Source: Ruegeria marina
Lineage (GTDB): Bacteria; Pseudomonadota; Alphaproteobacteria; Rhodobacterales; Rhodobacteraceae
Direction: 5' to 3'
NCBI RefSeq assembly: GCF_900101475.1
Contig: NZ_FMZV01000001.1
Location: 124,001-188,000 of the forward strand
Length of the DNA: 64,000 nt
Each line of letters starts with the position of its first letter. Position 1 is the stretch's first letter. Below are positions 43,736 to 52,074 of the stretch, piece after piece. Both the position numbers and the translations under genes were made by a program. The notes beneath the pieces are model-generated. The model saw only the letters and a list, made by a program, of their open reading frames with translations. It did not search any database and was not told where the DNA came from.

Positions 43736-44746
43736 CTAACCCAAGAACTCGGCGGCCAGCCGCGCGCCGGCCGCGCGGTATTCGCGGTCGACCCGCGCCA
43801 CCAGCTCGGCCACCGGCACGATCTCGTGCACATCGCCGATCCCCTGACCGGATCCCCAGATCTCTTTCCACGCCTTGGGCTTGGACGACCCCTGGCTGAA
43901 GTTCATCGAACTGGCATCGGCCGAGGGCAGGTTGTCGGGGTCCATCCCGGCGCGTTCCACCGATTTCTTCAGGTAATTGCCATGCACGCCGGTAAAGAGC
44001 GAGGAATAGACGATATCCTCGGCACTGCCGTCTACGATCATCTGCTTGTATTCGGGCTGCGCGTTGGCTTCGTGCGTGGCGATGAAGGGCGTGCCCATGT
44101 AGCCGAAATCGGCCCCCATGGCGCGGGCGGCCAGCAGGCTCTCGCCACAGGCGATAGCCCCCGACAATGCGAGCGGCCCGTCGAACCATGCCCGGATTTC
44201 GCGGATCAGGGCGAACGGCGATTGCTGGCCCGCATGGCCCCCCGCCCCTGCCGCGACCGCGATCAGCCCGTCGGCGCCTTTGTCGATCGCCTTTCTGGCA
44301 AAGGTGTTGTTGATCACGTCATGCAGTACCACGCCGCCGCAGCTATGCGCGGCCTCGTTCACCTCGACCCGCGCGCCCAGCGAGGTGATCCAGACCGGCA
44401 CTTTCCAGCGGGCGCATATTTCGAGGTCACGCTCCAGCCGCCCGTTCGAGCGGTGGACGATCTGGTTCACGGCAAAAGGCGCCGCAGGGCTGTCAGGGTT
44501 TTCCTGATTGTGGCGATCCAGTTCCTCGGTGATTCGTTTGAGCCAAGCCTCCAACAGCGGCGGTTCGCCTTCGGTCTCGCGCGCATTCAACGCCGGAAAC
44601 GAGCCGATGATCCCCGCCTTGCATTGGGCGATCACCAGGTCGGGCACAGAGATGATGAAAAGTGGCGAACCGATCAGCGGAATCCTCAGGCCCCGCAAGG
44701 CTAGTGGCAGATGGCTTTCATCGCGTTTCAAGGTCATGTCCTTCAT
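43736..44746 (-). CDS. Nitronate monooxygenase-like flavoprotein
   Basis: Predicted 336-residue FMN TIM-barrel protein of the 2-nitropropane dioxygenase/nitronate monooxygenase family. Conserved parts are LIGSPLFIISVPDLV near 24-38, the FMN segment AAGAGGHAGQQSPFALI near 164-180, and SGAIACGESLLAARAMGADFGYMGT-type phosphate site, quoted here in part as ARAMGADFGYMGT. Relatives such as IpdC of mycobacterial steroid breakdown act as reductases in CoA-ester catabolism rather than on nitronates. The position in an acyl-CoA operon favours a CoA-ester role, by inference. Confidence 0.85.
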   Translation of the reverse strand: MKDMTLKRDESHLPLALRGLRIPLIGSPLFIISVPDLVIAQCKAGIIGSFPALNARETEGEPPLLEAWLKRITEELDRHNQENPDSPAAPFAVNQIVHRSNGRLERDLEICARWKVPVWITSLGARVEVNEAAHSCGGVVLHDVINNTFARKAIDKGADGLIAVAAGAGGHAGQQSPFALIREIRAWFDGPLALSGAIACGESLLAARAMGADFGYMGTPFIATHEANAQPEYKQMIVDGSAEDIVYSSLFTGVHGNYLKKSVERAGMDPDNLPSADASSMNFSQGSSKPKAWKEIWGSGQGIGDVHEIVPVAELVARVDREYRAAGARLAAEFLG

Positions 44747-44749
44747 CCC

Positions 44750-45679
44750 TCATTCCCCCCAAGGCAGGTCGATGCCGCGCGCCTCAGCCGCCTTGCGGGC
44801 ATATTTGCGCGTCTGACTGAACGCATCCACCAGTTCCCGCTTGCCCGCTTCGTCCTGTACGGATGCAAAATGCGCAGCGACCTCTTCCGGAGTGTTTGCA
44901 CCCCCTTCCAACAGGATGCCTTCGGTCTCGTAGATGCGGGTCTGCGCAAAACAGCCTGCTCCGGCACAGAGGATCACGCGCGAGGGCGCGTCCTCGCTCA
45001 CCAGATAAAGCAGGCCCGGCGTGATCGTCTCGGGCGCAAGCAGCGCCAGCGCCTGTTCGGGAATCAGCGCCTCGGTCATCCGGGTCGCGGCGGTGGGCGC
45101 CAGACAGTTGACGCGGATGTTGTCGCGCGCCCCTTCCAGATGCAGCACATTCATCAGCCCCATCATGGCGGCCTTGGCCGCGCCGTAATTGGCCTGCCCG
45201 AAATTGCCGTAGAGCCCCGAGGCCGAAGAGGTAAAGACCACCCGCCCATAGCCCTGTTCGCGCATGATCGGCCAGCAGGCATGGGTCACGTTGGCGCTGC
45301 CGATCAGATGCACGTCGATCACCTTGCGGAAGTCGGCCATCGTCATCTTGGCAAAGCTCTTGTCGCGCAGGATGCCCGCGTTGTTGACCACGATATCGAC
45401 ACGGCCCCATTCGGCCATGGTCTTCGCGACCATGTCGGCCACCTGCGCGTCGTCCGCCACATCGGCGCCATGCGCAATGGCCTCGCCGCCCATGGCGCGG
45501 ATCTCTTCGACCACCGCCTGCGCCGCCTCCGAAGAGGCGCCGGTGCCATCTGTCGACGCGCCCAGATCGTTGATCACAACCCGTGCACCGCGCTCGGCCA
45601 AACCCAGTGCATGGGCGCGCCCCAGACCAGCACCCGCGCCGGTGACGATCGCCACCCGTCCATCAAACCGAATGTTCAT
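44750..45679 (-). CDS. SDR-family hydroxyacyl-CoA dehydrogenase-like (17beta-HSD4/MFE-2 type)
   Basis: Predicted 309-residue short-chain dehydrogenase that matches the N-terminal dehydrogenase domain of peroxisomal multifunctional enzyme 2: FDGRVAIVTGAGAGLGR at 5-21, GARVVINDLG at 31-40, NNAGILRDKSF at 99-109, and GNFGQANYGAAKAAMMG with Tyr165 and Lys169. Ser152 completes the triad. Related bacterial enzymes such as ChsB1 oxidise 3-hydroxyacyl-CoA with bulky side chains. It forms part of the eight-gene operon, with 9- and 3-base gaps, and could do the second oxidation of a beta-oxidation round. Confidence 0.88.
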   Translation of the reverse strand: MNIRFDGRVAIVTGAGAGLGRAHALGLAERGARVVINDLGASTDGTGASSEAAQAVVEEIRAMGGEAIAHGADVADDAQVADMVAKTMAEWGRVDIVVNNAGILRDKSFAKMTMADFRKVIDVHLIGSANVTHACWPIMREQGYGRVVFTSSASGLYGNFGQANYGAAKAAMMGLMNVLHLEGARDNIRVNCLAPTAATRMTEALIPEQALALLAPETITPGLLYLVSEDAPSRVILCAGAGCFAQTRIYETEGILLEGGANTPEEVAAHFASVQDEAGKRELVDAFSQTRKYARKAAEARGIDLPWGE

Positions 45680-45688
45680 GCCCGCCTC

Positions 45689-46507
45689 TTACAATGCCTT
45701 TTCAAAGATATTGCGGCCCGACATCACGTTGATGCCACCGGAAACCGGGATCACCGCACCGGTGACATAAGACCCGCCGCGCCCGCACAGAAACAGCATG
45801 CAGCCGGCAATATCCTCCTCCCGGCCAACGCGTCTCAACGGGACATCGCCGCCGACCCGGGCGCGCTTTTCCTCGTCGGCGGTGGCAAAGGCCGTCATGC
45901 GCGACACGAATGGTCCGGGTGCCAGCGCGTTCACGGTGATGGCATGGGCCGAGAGCTCCTTGGCCAGGATCTTGGTCAGATGGATCACCGCCGCCTTGGA
46001 GGCCGAATAGCTGTAGGCGCCGTCGCCCATCGGGATCTCGCCCATGACCGAGCCCACGTTGACCACCCGCGCCGGGTCGTCGACCGAGCCGCTTTCCATC
46101 AGCATGGGAAGGAGTTTCTGGGTCAGATCGAAAACTCCTGCCACATTGACGGACATGACCTTTTCCCAGGCCTCGTGCGGGAACTGCCCCAGCGGCGCGC
46201 CCCAGGTCACGCCGGAATTGTTCATCAGGATATCAAGGGTTTCTGTGCGGTTCTTTACCTCGGCCACCAGGGCGTCGATGCCTTCCTTGCTGCCCACGTC
46301 GCCGGCAAAGCCCTCGGCGCTGCCTAGGGTGTCCAGCGCATTCAGTTCGGCGGCGACCGCCTCACAGGCATCGCCCTTGCGCGAGGCAATCAGCACGCGC
46401 GCGCCCGCGCGCACCAACGCCTCGGCTGCCATGCGCCCGATACCTGTAGCGCCGCCGGTGACTAGCGCGGTCTTGCCATGGAGAGAAAACAATGTCTCAG
46501 GTGTCAT
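45689..46507 (-). CDS. SDR-family oxidoreductase
   Basis: Predicted 272-residue short-chain dehydrogenase of the FabG-like classical group. Motifs are TGGATGIGR at 17-25, NNSG at 96-99, and YSASK at 167-171. The ASRKGD stretch after strand two suggests NADP preference (Arg43). The substrate is unknown, but the operon also encodes an MFE-2-like SDR, so the two probably act on different hydroxyl groups, for example a 3-hydroxy and a side-chain hydroxy. LvaD of the levulinate route is also an SDR. Gaps to neighbours are 9 bases on both sides. Confidence 0.86.
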   Translation of the reverse strand: MTPETLFSLHGKTALVTGGATGIGRMAAEALVRAGARVLIASRKGDACEAVAAELNALDTLGSAEGFAGDVGSKEGIDALVAEVKNRTETLDILMNNSGVTWGAPLGQFPHEAWEKVMSVNVAGVFDLTQKLLPMLMESGSVDDPARVVNVGSVMGEIPMGDGAYSYSASKAAVIHLTKILAKELSAHAITVNALAPGPFVSRMTAFATADEEKRARVGGDVPLRRVGREEDIAGCMLFLCGRGGSYVTGAVIPVSGGINVMSGRNIFEKAL

Positions 46508-46516
46508 GATAAATCC

Positions 46517-47632
46517 TTAAAATCCCCGCGCTTGCGCGACGATGTTTGCGTGGTAGCCATAGTCGCCCAGCCATTCGGCCGCGACCCGGGCGCGTTTCAT
46601 GTAGAAGCCCATGTCAAAGGCATCGGTCATGCCGATACCGCCATGCATCTGCACGCCCTCTTGCACCGCACGCTGCGCGGTATCGGTGGCGCGTGCCTTG
46701 GCCAGCGAAACGGCCATGGCGGCATTCGCGGGATCCTCGTCCAGCATCCGGCCCGCGTTCAGGACGGCCGAGGCGGTCACCTCGCATTCGCACCACAGAT
46801 GCGCCGCCCGATGCTGAAGCGCCTGAAAGGCGCCGATCGGTACGCCGAACTGCTTGCGTTCCTTGAGATATTCGACGGTCATGCCGAATGCTCCGGCCGC
46901 CAGCCCCGCCATTTCGGCGGCAAGCGCCGCCTGACCTGCCCGCAGCGCGGGCGCCAGCACGGTCATGGCGTCGTCGACCTGGCCCAGCACATCCTCGCCC
47001 GTGGCGATCACGTCGGCCAGTGTGATGCGCGCCGCATCGCGGCTGTCGATCATGGCCTGTGCCTCGCGGGTGATCCCGTCGCGGTCGGCGGGGATCTCGA
47101 ACAGGGTTAACCCCCCGTCAGTTCGCGCCAACACCAGCAGGCGATCGGCATTGGCCCCGTCCACGACGAAGCGTTTTTCGCCGGTCAGGCGAAACCCGTT
47201 GCCCTCGGCGCGCGCCTGCATCTGCGTCGCTTCGGGGTCGAACTTGGCCCCCTCGTCTATGGCCAGCGCATAAGTCACCTCACCACGCGCAATCCGCGCC
47301 AGCGACTGAGCCGCGCGCGCGTCGGAAACCTGCCGCAGCGCGGTGGCCGCAATCACCGCTGTGGAAAGAAAGGGCGAGGTGACCAGCGTCCTGCCCATCT
47401 CGCCCGCCAGCGCACAGGCCGCGGCGTGGCCCATGTCGCTGCCACCTGCATCCTCGGGCACAAGTACCCCGGCCCAGCCCATCGCCGCCATCTCGGACCA
47501 AAGCGCCCGGTCCTGTGTCTGGCCCGCATCGCGCAGCCCGCGCAGATGCGCAACCGGCGCCGCCTGATCCAGGAACCCGCGGGCGGCGTCGGCCAGCATG
47601 ACCTCTTCTTCGCTTCGTACCAGTTTTGCCAT
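46517..47632 (-). CDS. Acyl-CoA dehydrogenase family protein without catalytic Glu
   Basis: Predicted 371-residue acyl-CoA dehydrogenase-like subunit. The N terminus MAKLVRSEEEVMLADAARGFL and the FAD-binding part are recognisable (VLVPEDAGGSDMG near 65-77; RAVQEGVQMHGGIGMTDAFDM near the C terminus, quoted in part as QMHGGIGMT). The C-terminal segment reads EWLGDYGYHANI, where active enzymes have EGT; the general-base glutamate is absent. This is the pattern of the second subunit in heteromeric enzymes such as ChsE1-ChsE2. Its partner is probably the next acyl-CoA dehydrogenase, five bases away. Confidence 0.87.
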   Translation of the reverse strand: MAKLVRSEEEVMLADAARGFLDQAAPVAHLRGLRDAGQTQDRALWSEMAAMGWAGVLVPEDAGGSDMGHAAACALAGEMGRTLVTSPFLSTAVIAATALRQVSDARAAQSLARIARGEVTYALAIDEGAKFDPEATQMQARAEGNGFRLTGEKRFVVDGANADRLLVLARTDGGLTLFEIPADRDGITREAQAMIDSRDAARITLADVIATGEDVLGQVDDAMTVLAPALRAGQAALAAEMAGLAAGAFGMTVEYLKERKQFGVPIGAFQALQHRAAHLWCECEVTASAVLNAGRMLDEDPANAAMAVSLAKARATDTAQRAVQEGVQMHGGIGMTDAFDMGFYMKRARVAAEWLGDYGYHANIVAQARGF

Positions 47633-47637
47633 CTGCC

Positions 47638-48795
47638 TTACCCCGGAAGTCCAAGAACGCGTTTCGAAATGATCGACAACATCACCTCGGACGTGCCGCC
47701 TTCGATCGAATTGGCCTTGGTCCTCAGCCAATTGGGCGCGCGCCCGTCCTCCCAGACCAGCGCGTCGGACCCGCCCGCCGCCATCACCAGCTCCAGCCGC
47801 CGCTTGTTCAGCTCGGTGCCCATGTATTTCAGCATGGCCGAGGCATCGCCCGCACCCTGCCCGGCCTCGGCCTGATCCTTGTAGCGCTCCAGCGTCAGCG
47901 CCACCGCCAGCCCGTCGACCTCGGCCCGCATCGCATCGGCGCGCAGGATGGTGTCGGTGCTGCCGCTTTCGGCCAGCACCGCCCCCAAAGCCCGGCCCGA
48001 GCCCATGGTACCGCCTGCGGCCGAGATCATCTCGCGCTCATGCGTCAGCAGGTACTTGGCCACATCCCAGCCGCGATTGACCTCACCCACCACCTGTTCG
48101 CGGGGCACTTCGACATTGTCAAAGAAGGTTTCGCAAAATGGCGACGCGCCTGAGATCAACTTGATCGGTCGTGTCGTCACGCCGGGGCTGGTCATGTCGA
48201 GCAGGATGAACGAGATCCCCTTGTGCTTGGGCGCCTCGCGGTCGGTGCGCAGCAGCGCAAAGATCCAGTCGGCCTGATCGGCGTAAGAGGTCCAGATCTT
48301 CTGCCCGTTAACCAGCCAGTGATCGCCCTTGTCCTCGGCCCGGCTTTGCACATTTGCCAGATCGGAGCCGGCCCCCGGCTCGGAATAGCCCTGACACCAG
48401 CGGATTTCGCCACGCGCGATGGGCGGCAGGTAATGCAGTTTCTGCTCATGTGTGCCAAAATGCAAAAGCGCCGGTCCCAGCATCCAGATGCCGAAACTTT
48501 GCAGCGGGTAGCGCGCGTTCAGGCGGCGCATTTCCTGGTGGAACACCTTCTCCTGATCCCGGCTCAGCCCCGCGCCGCCATATTCGATGGGCCAGGTCGG
48601 CACCGTGTACCCTTTGCTGACGCAACGTTGCAGCCAGGTACGCTGAGCTTCTGACGCAAAGGTCCAGTTCTTTCCGCCCCAACAGATGCTAGCCTCGTCA
48701 TTGCGGCCATCGCGCATATCCGCGGGGCAATTCGCCTCCAGCCAGCTGCGCAGCTCGTCGCGGAAGGCGGCCAGCGCCTTGTCCTCTTCGGGCAT
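47638..48795 (-). CDS. Acyl-CoA dehydrogenase
   Basis: Predicted 385-residue FAD acyl-CoA dehydrogenase. Conserved stretches are WPIEYGGAGLSRDQ near 89-102, YSEPGAGSDLANVQSRAE near 133-150 and NGQKIWTSYADQAD near 158-171. The likely catalytic base is Glu365 in NSIEGGTSEV. The sequence type (long N-terminal CPADMRDG helix, SYADQADW) is that of FadE enzymes acting on branched or polycyclic acyl-CoAs. It is the first gene of the minus-strand operon and is divergent from the quinone oxidoreductase gene. Confidence 0.9.
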   Translation of the reverse strand: MPEEDKALAAFRDELRSWLEANCPADMRDGRNDEASICWGGKNWTFASEAQRTWLQRCVSKGYTVPTWPIEYGGAGLSRDQEKVFHQEMRRLNARYPLQSFGIWMLGPALLHFGTHEQKLHYLPPIARGEIRWCQGYSEPGAGSDLANVQSRAEDKGDHWLVNGQKIWTSYADQADWIFALLRTDREAPKHKGISFILLDMTSPGVTTRPIKLISGASPFCETFFDNVEVPREQVVGEVNRGWDVAKYLLTHEREMISAAGGTMGSGRALGAVLAESGSTDTILRADAMRAEVDGLAVALTLERYKDQAEAGQGAGDASAMLKYMGTELNKRRLELVMAAGGSDALVWEDGRAPNWLRTKANSIEGGTSEVMLSIISKRVLGLPG

Positions 48796-48934
48796 GTCTC
48801 CTCCCCATGTATCCGATTACGGTTTTGCAGAGCAGAATTGCATTTCGATATCCGGTTGACAACCAAGGGGGCGGGCCAAAGACTTGACGTCAAATCGCGG
48901 TACGCACGCGACCGCAACAGGGAGAACGACCGAT
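48796..48934. promoter_or_regulatory. Divergent promoter region of the acyl-CoA operon
   Basis: This 139-base stretch must hold promoters for the eight-gene operon and for the oxidoreductase gene. It contains a perfect palindrome TTGACGTCAA at 48884-48893 and a TTGACAACC stretch at 48855. The palindrome is a candidate operator for the IclR regulator or another regulator. No clear -10 hexamer was found. Confidence 0.4.
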
Positions 48935-49930
48935 ATGAAAGCCATGCTGAGCACCGCCGTGGGCGGCCCCGAAACACTGCAACTGACCGAACTGCCGGAC
49001 CCGGTTCCCGGCAAGGGAGAGTTGCTGCTGCGGGTGCATGCGGCGGGCGTGAACTTTCCCGATACGCTGATGATCCGCGACTTGTACCAGATGAAGCCGC
49101 CCCGTCCCTTTGCTCCCGGCGGCGAGATCGCGGGAGAGGTTCTGGCGGTAGGCGAAGGTGTCAGCGGTTATGCGCCGGGCGACCGGGTGCTCGCACTGAC
49201 CGGCCATGGTGGCTTTGCCACCCATCTGACGATCAAGGCCGGAACGGCGGTGAAGATCCCCGATGCGATGCCCTATGAGGATGCGGCCTGTTTCGTCTTT
49301 ACCTACGGCACTTCCCATCATGCGCTCAAGGATCGCGCCGCTTTGCAGCCGGGCGAGACGCTGCTGATCCTCGGTGCGGCCGGCGGCGTCGGCGCGGCGG
49401 CCATCGAATTGGGCAAGGCGGCCGGCGCGCGGGTCATTGCGGCCGTGTCTTCGCAGGAAAAGGCCGATTTCTGCCGCCAGATCGGTGCCGATGAAACGCT
49501 GGTCTACCCGCGCGAACTGGACCGGGACGCGCAAAAGGCGCTGTCGGCGGAAATCAAGAAACTGGCGGGCGGCGACGGGGTCGACGTGGTCTATGATGCG
49601 GTGGGCGGCGCCTATGCCGAACCCGCCCTGCGCGCGATGGCGTGGAAGGGGCGTTACCTGGTGGTGGGTTTCCCGGCCGGAATTCCCAGCATCCCGCTGA
49701 ACCTGACCCTGCTCAAGGGCTGCCAGATCCTTGGCGTTTTCTGGGGCGCTTCGGTGTTTCGCGAACCCCAAGGCCATGCGGCGAACATGGCCGATCTGTT
49801 CCGCCTTTATGGCGAAGGACGGATCAAGCCGCGCATCAGCGCGCGTTTCCCGCTGGAACAGGCGGCCGAGGCGCTGGAGATGATGCAGGACCGCAAGGTT
49901 CTGGGCAAGGTCGTCATCACGATGGGCTGA
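48935..49930 (+). CDS. NADPH:quinone oxidoreductase-like MDR protein
   Basis: Predicted 331-residue medium-chain dehydrogenase/reductase of the quinone oxidoreductase (zinc-free) group. Family signs are AAGVNFPDTLMIRDLYQ near 33-49, FAPGGEIAGEVLAVGEGV near 56-73, and the nucleotide loop LGAAGGVGAAAIELGKAAGARVIA near 146-169, quoted here in part as LGAAGGVGAAAIELG. Lack of the Cys/His zinc set supports the QOR-like class. GGGAG precedes the ATG. It is divergent from the acyl-CoA operon and may act as an enoyl reductase on its intermediates. Confidence 0.88.
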   Translation: MKAMLSTAVGGPETLQLTELPDPVPGKGELLLRVHAAGVNFPDTLMIRDLYQMKPPRPFAPGGEIAGEVLAVGEGVSGYAPGDRVLALTGHGGFATHLTIKAGTAVKIPDAMPYEDAACFVFTYGTSHHALKDRAALQPGETLLILGAAGGVGAAAIELGKAAGARVIAAVSSQEKADFCRQIGADETLVYPRELDRDAQKALSAEIKKLAGGDGVDVVYDAVGGAYAEPALRAMAWKGRYLVVGFPAGIPSIPLNLTLLKGCQILGVFWGASVFREPQGHAANMADLFRLYGEGRIKPRISARFPLEQAAEALEMMQDRKVLGKVVITMG

Positions 49931-49935
49931 TCGGG

Positions 49936-50592
49936 TCAGGCCAGATGCGCTGTGTCGTTGAATCCCAGAATCATCATCCGCTCTCCATGAACGACAAGAC
50001 GGCTGACAGAGCCGTTTTGCGCCCCGTTGAAGGCAAAGGGCTGGGCTCCGCAGGCCATGGCCAGCGCCGCGCCGATGACACCACCATGCACGAATACGGC
50101 GACGCGCTGGTCCGGATGACGCCCAGCAATGCGAAAAAGCCCCGACCGCACCCGCGCATGCAGTTGCGCCGTGGTTTCGGCTCCGGGGATTTCGCCCCAT
50201 TCCTGCCTGTCCTGCGCCAGCAGAAAGGCGGGGTCGCGGTTTGCGGCGCGAATGCGGTATTCGCCGGTGTCCCAATCACCCAGGAACACCTCGCGCAAGT
50301 CGGGTTCCACGATTGGCTTCAACCCCAGATGCGCCGCCAGCGGCGCGGCTGTCTGATGGGTGCGCTGCAAGGTGGTGACATAGATCGCGGCCAGGGGTTC
50401 AGATTTCAGCCGCTCGCCCACGGCGCGGGCCTGCGCCTCGCCAGTGGGGTGAAGCGCCGGATCGCCGTGGCCGTCGCGGGTGGGAAAGGCCACGCCCGGA
50501 CGGGCGGCCAGGCTTTCGCCGTGGCGGATCAGCAAGAGATCGGCCGCTCCTTTGGGCGGCGTAAAGACATGTTGACGGTATTCTCGGGACAT
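49936..50592 (-). CDS. Histidine phosphatase family protein
   Basis: Predicted 218-residue protein of the phosphoglycerate mutase-like superfamily. Motif RHGES is at 23-27 with His24, and the second His is in VFVHGGVIG, so the pair of catalytic histidines is complete. The acid region reads REVFLGDWDTGEY. It is the second histidine phosphatase in the acyl-CoA region and converges with the oxidoreductase gene with a 5-base gap, and is divergent from the enoyl-CoA hydratase gene. A start 21 codons upstream is possible but does not fit the family. Substrate unknown. Confidence 0.87.
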   Translation of the reverse strand: MSREYRQHVFTPPKGAADLLLIRHGESLAARPGVAFPTRDGHGDPALHPTGEAQARAVGERLKSEPLAAIYVTTLQRTHQTAAPLAAHLGLKPIVEPDLREVFLGDWDTGEYRIRAANRDPAFLLAQDRQEWGEIPGAETTAQLHARVRSGLFRIAGRHPDQRVAVFVHGGVIGAALAMACGAQPFAFNGAQNGSVSRLVVHGERMMILGFNDTAHLA

Positions 50593-50648
50593 GCGCGCCT
50601 CGATCTGCAATTTGCGCGTATCCTGACCCAAGCCGGAAAGGAGATGCA

Positions 50649-51473
50649 ATGACAAGTCGCGCGGTCGAAACCAAAAGCCCGCTGGTGCTCTGTTCGGTGA
50701 CCGATCATGTTGCCACGATCACGTTGAACAACCCTGAAAAGCGCAACGCGATGTCCGGCGACATGACCGAAGCCCTGGCCGACCTTTTGCTGACGATGGA
50801 GCTTGATTCCGATGTGCGGGTTCTCGTCCTCACCGGTGCGGGCGGTGCCTTCTGCGCGGGCGGTGACATCACCAGCATGGGCGGTGCGCTTGCCGGAGAC
50901 GGTGAACCCGATACCGATGCCATGATCCGCCGACTGCGCCACGCGCAAGAGGTGGTGGCACTCCGGCTCTATAACCTCGGCAAGCCCACGATCGCCGCCC
51001 TGCCCGGCGCAGCGGCGGGCGCCGGAATGTCGCTGGCGCTTGCCTGTGACCTGCGTGTCTGCGCCGAAAGCGGTTTCCTGCTGCCCGCCTTTGGCGCCAT
51101 CGGGCTGTCGGGCGATTTTGGCGGTAGTTGGCTCTTGAGCCAACTGGCAGGGCCTTCCCGCGCCAAGGAGATCTATTTCACCAACCGCCGTATCGTCGCC
51201 GCCGAGGCTCTGGCACTTGGCCTTGCGAACCGGGTCGTTGCGGATACCGATCTGGAGCATGAAGCCTTGAAGCTGGCCAGGGAAATCGCCAGCTTTGCGC
51301 CGATGGCCCTGCGCTACATGAAAGAAAATCACAACCGCGCGCGCACGGCCGATCTGCGCACCTCCATGGAGATGGAAGCGGACAGGATGATCCGCACCCT
51401 GTTGAGCGCCGATCACATCGAAGGCGCGCGCGCCTTCCTGGAAAAGCGGAAACCGGAATTCAAGGGACGATAA
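50649..51473 (+). CDS. Enoyl-CoA hydratase
   Basis: Predicted 274-residue crotonase-family hydratase. Oxyanion-hole segments are FCAGGDITSMGG near 73-84 and LPGAAAGAGMSLALACDLRV near 118-137. The usual glutamate positions read AFGAIGLSGDFGG near 148-160, so the catalytic acids are not clearly present, with Asp in SGDFGG the nearest. AAGGAGAT precedes the ATG. A MaoC-type hydratase follows 12 bases later. Two hydratases of different folds suggest that different double bonds, or different stereochemistry, are handled. Confidence 0.86.
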   Translation: MTSRAVETKSPLVLCSVTDHVATITLNNPEKRNAMSGDMTEALADLLLTMELDSDVRVLVLTGAGGAFCAGGDITSMGGALAGDGEPDTDAMIRRLRHAQEVVALRLYNLGKPTIAALPGAAAGAGMSLALACDLRVCAESGFLLPAFGAIGLSGDFGGSWLLSQLAGPSRAKEIYFTNRRIVAAEALALGLANRVVADTDLEHEALKLAREIASFAPMALRYMKENHNRARTADLRTSMEMEADRMIRTLLSADHIEGARAFLEKRKPEFKGR

Positions 51474-51485
51474 GAGGGAGCACAG

Positions 51486-51974
51486 ATGTCATCACTTGCC
51501 GCAGCACTCGCCGCAGAACGGGAAAAGATCGGCACCGAAATCGGGGTTTCGAACTGGATAACAGTCGACCAGCAGATGATCGACCGGTTTGCCGATGTCA
51601 CCCACGACGACCAATGGATTCACGTCGATCCGGAGCGTGCCGCCGCCGAGACCCCGTTCGGCGGCGCAATTGCGCATGGTTTCCTGACCCTGTCGCTGGC
51701 CAGCCGCTTCGTCTATGATGTCCTTCCCGCGCAACCGGGCCAGGTCATGGGCATCAACTATGGGTTCAACAGGTTGCGGTTCCTCGCGCCGGTGCGGGCC
51801 GGGTCTCGTCTGCGCGGGCGCTTCACGTTGAAGGACGTCCGCCAGCGCTCATCCACGGAATTATTGCGCGAACATCATCTCACTGTCGAAATCGAAGGCC
51901 AGGTTACACCTGCGCTGGTGGCCGAGTGGCTTGGCCTCAGTATCTTTCCGGATTCCCGGGGTGCGACGAACTAG
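51486..51974 (+). CDS. MaoC-family dehydratase (R-specific enoyl-CoA hydratase-like)
   Basis: Predicted 162-residue hot-dog protein. The hydratase motif is seen as FADVTHDDQWIHVDPERA near 35-52, with Asp and His in the right places (D40 region and H47), followed by PFGGAIAHGFLTLSL. Such enzymes hydrate trans-2-enoyl-CoA to the 3R-hydroxy form, which MFE-2-like SDRs then oxidise; one such SDR is encoded in the neighbouring operon. GAGGGAG lies just before the ATG. It ends the catabolic region. Confidence 0.9.
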   Translation: MSSLAAALAAEREKIGTEIGVSNWITVDQQMIDRFADVTHDDQWIHVDPERAAAETPFGGAIAHGFLTLSLASRFVYDVLPAQPGQVMGINYGFNRLRFLAPVRAGSRLRGRFTLKDVRQRSSTELLREHHLTVEIEGQVTPALVAEWLGLSIFPDSRGATN

Positions 51975-52074
51975 CCCTTCACGACAGCACGCCTTTTACT
52001 GGTTTGGGTGACTGCAATGTGGACAGTATCGCTTATTCCCGTTTAAGTGACTCGTGAATGGGGATGAATTTGTC

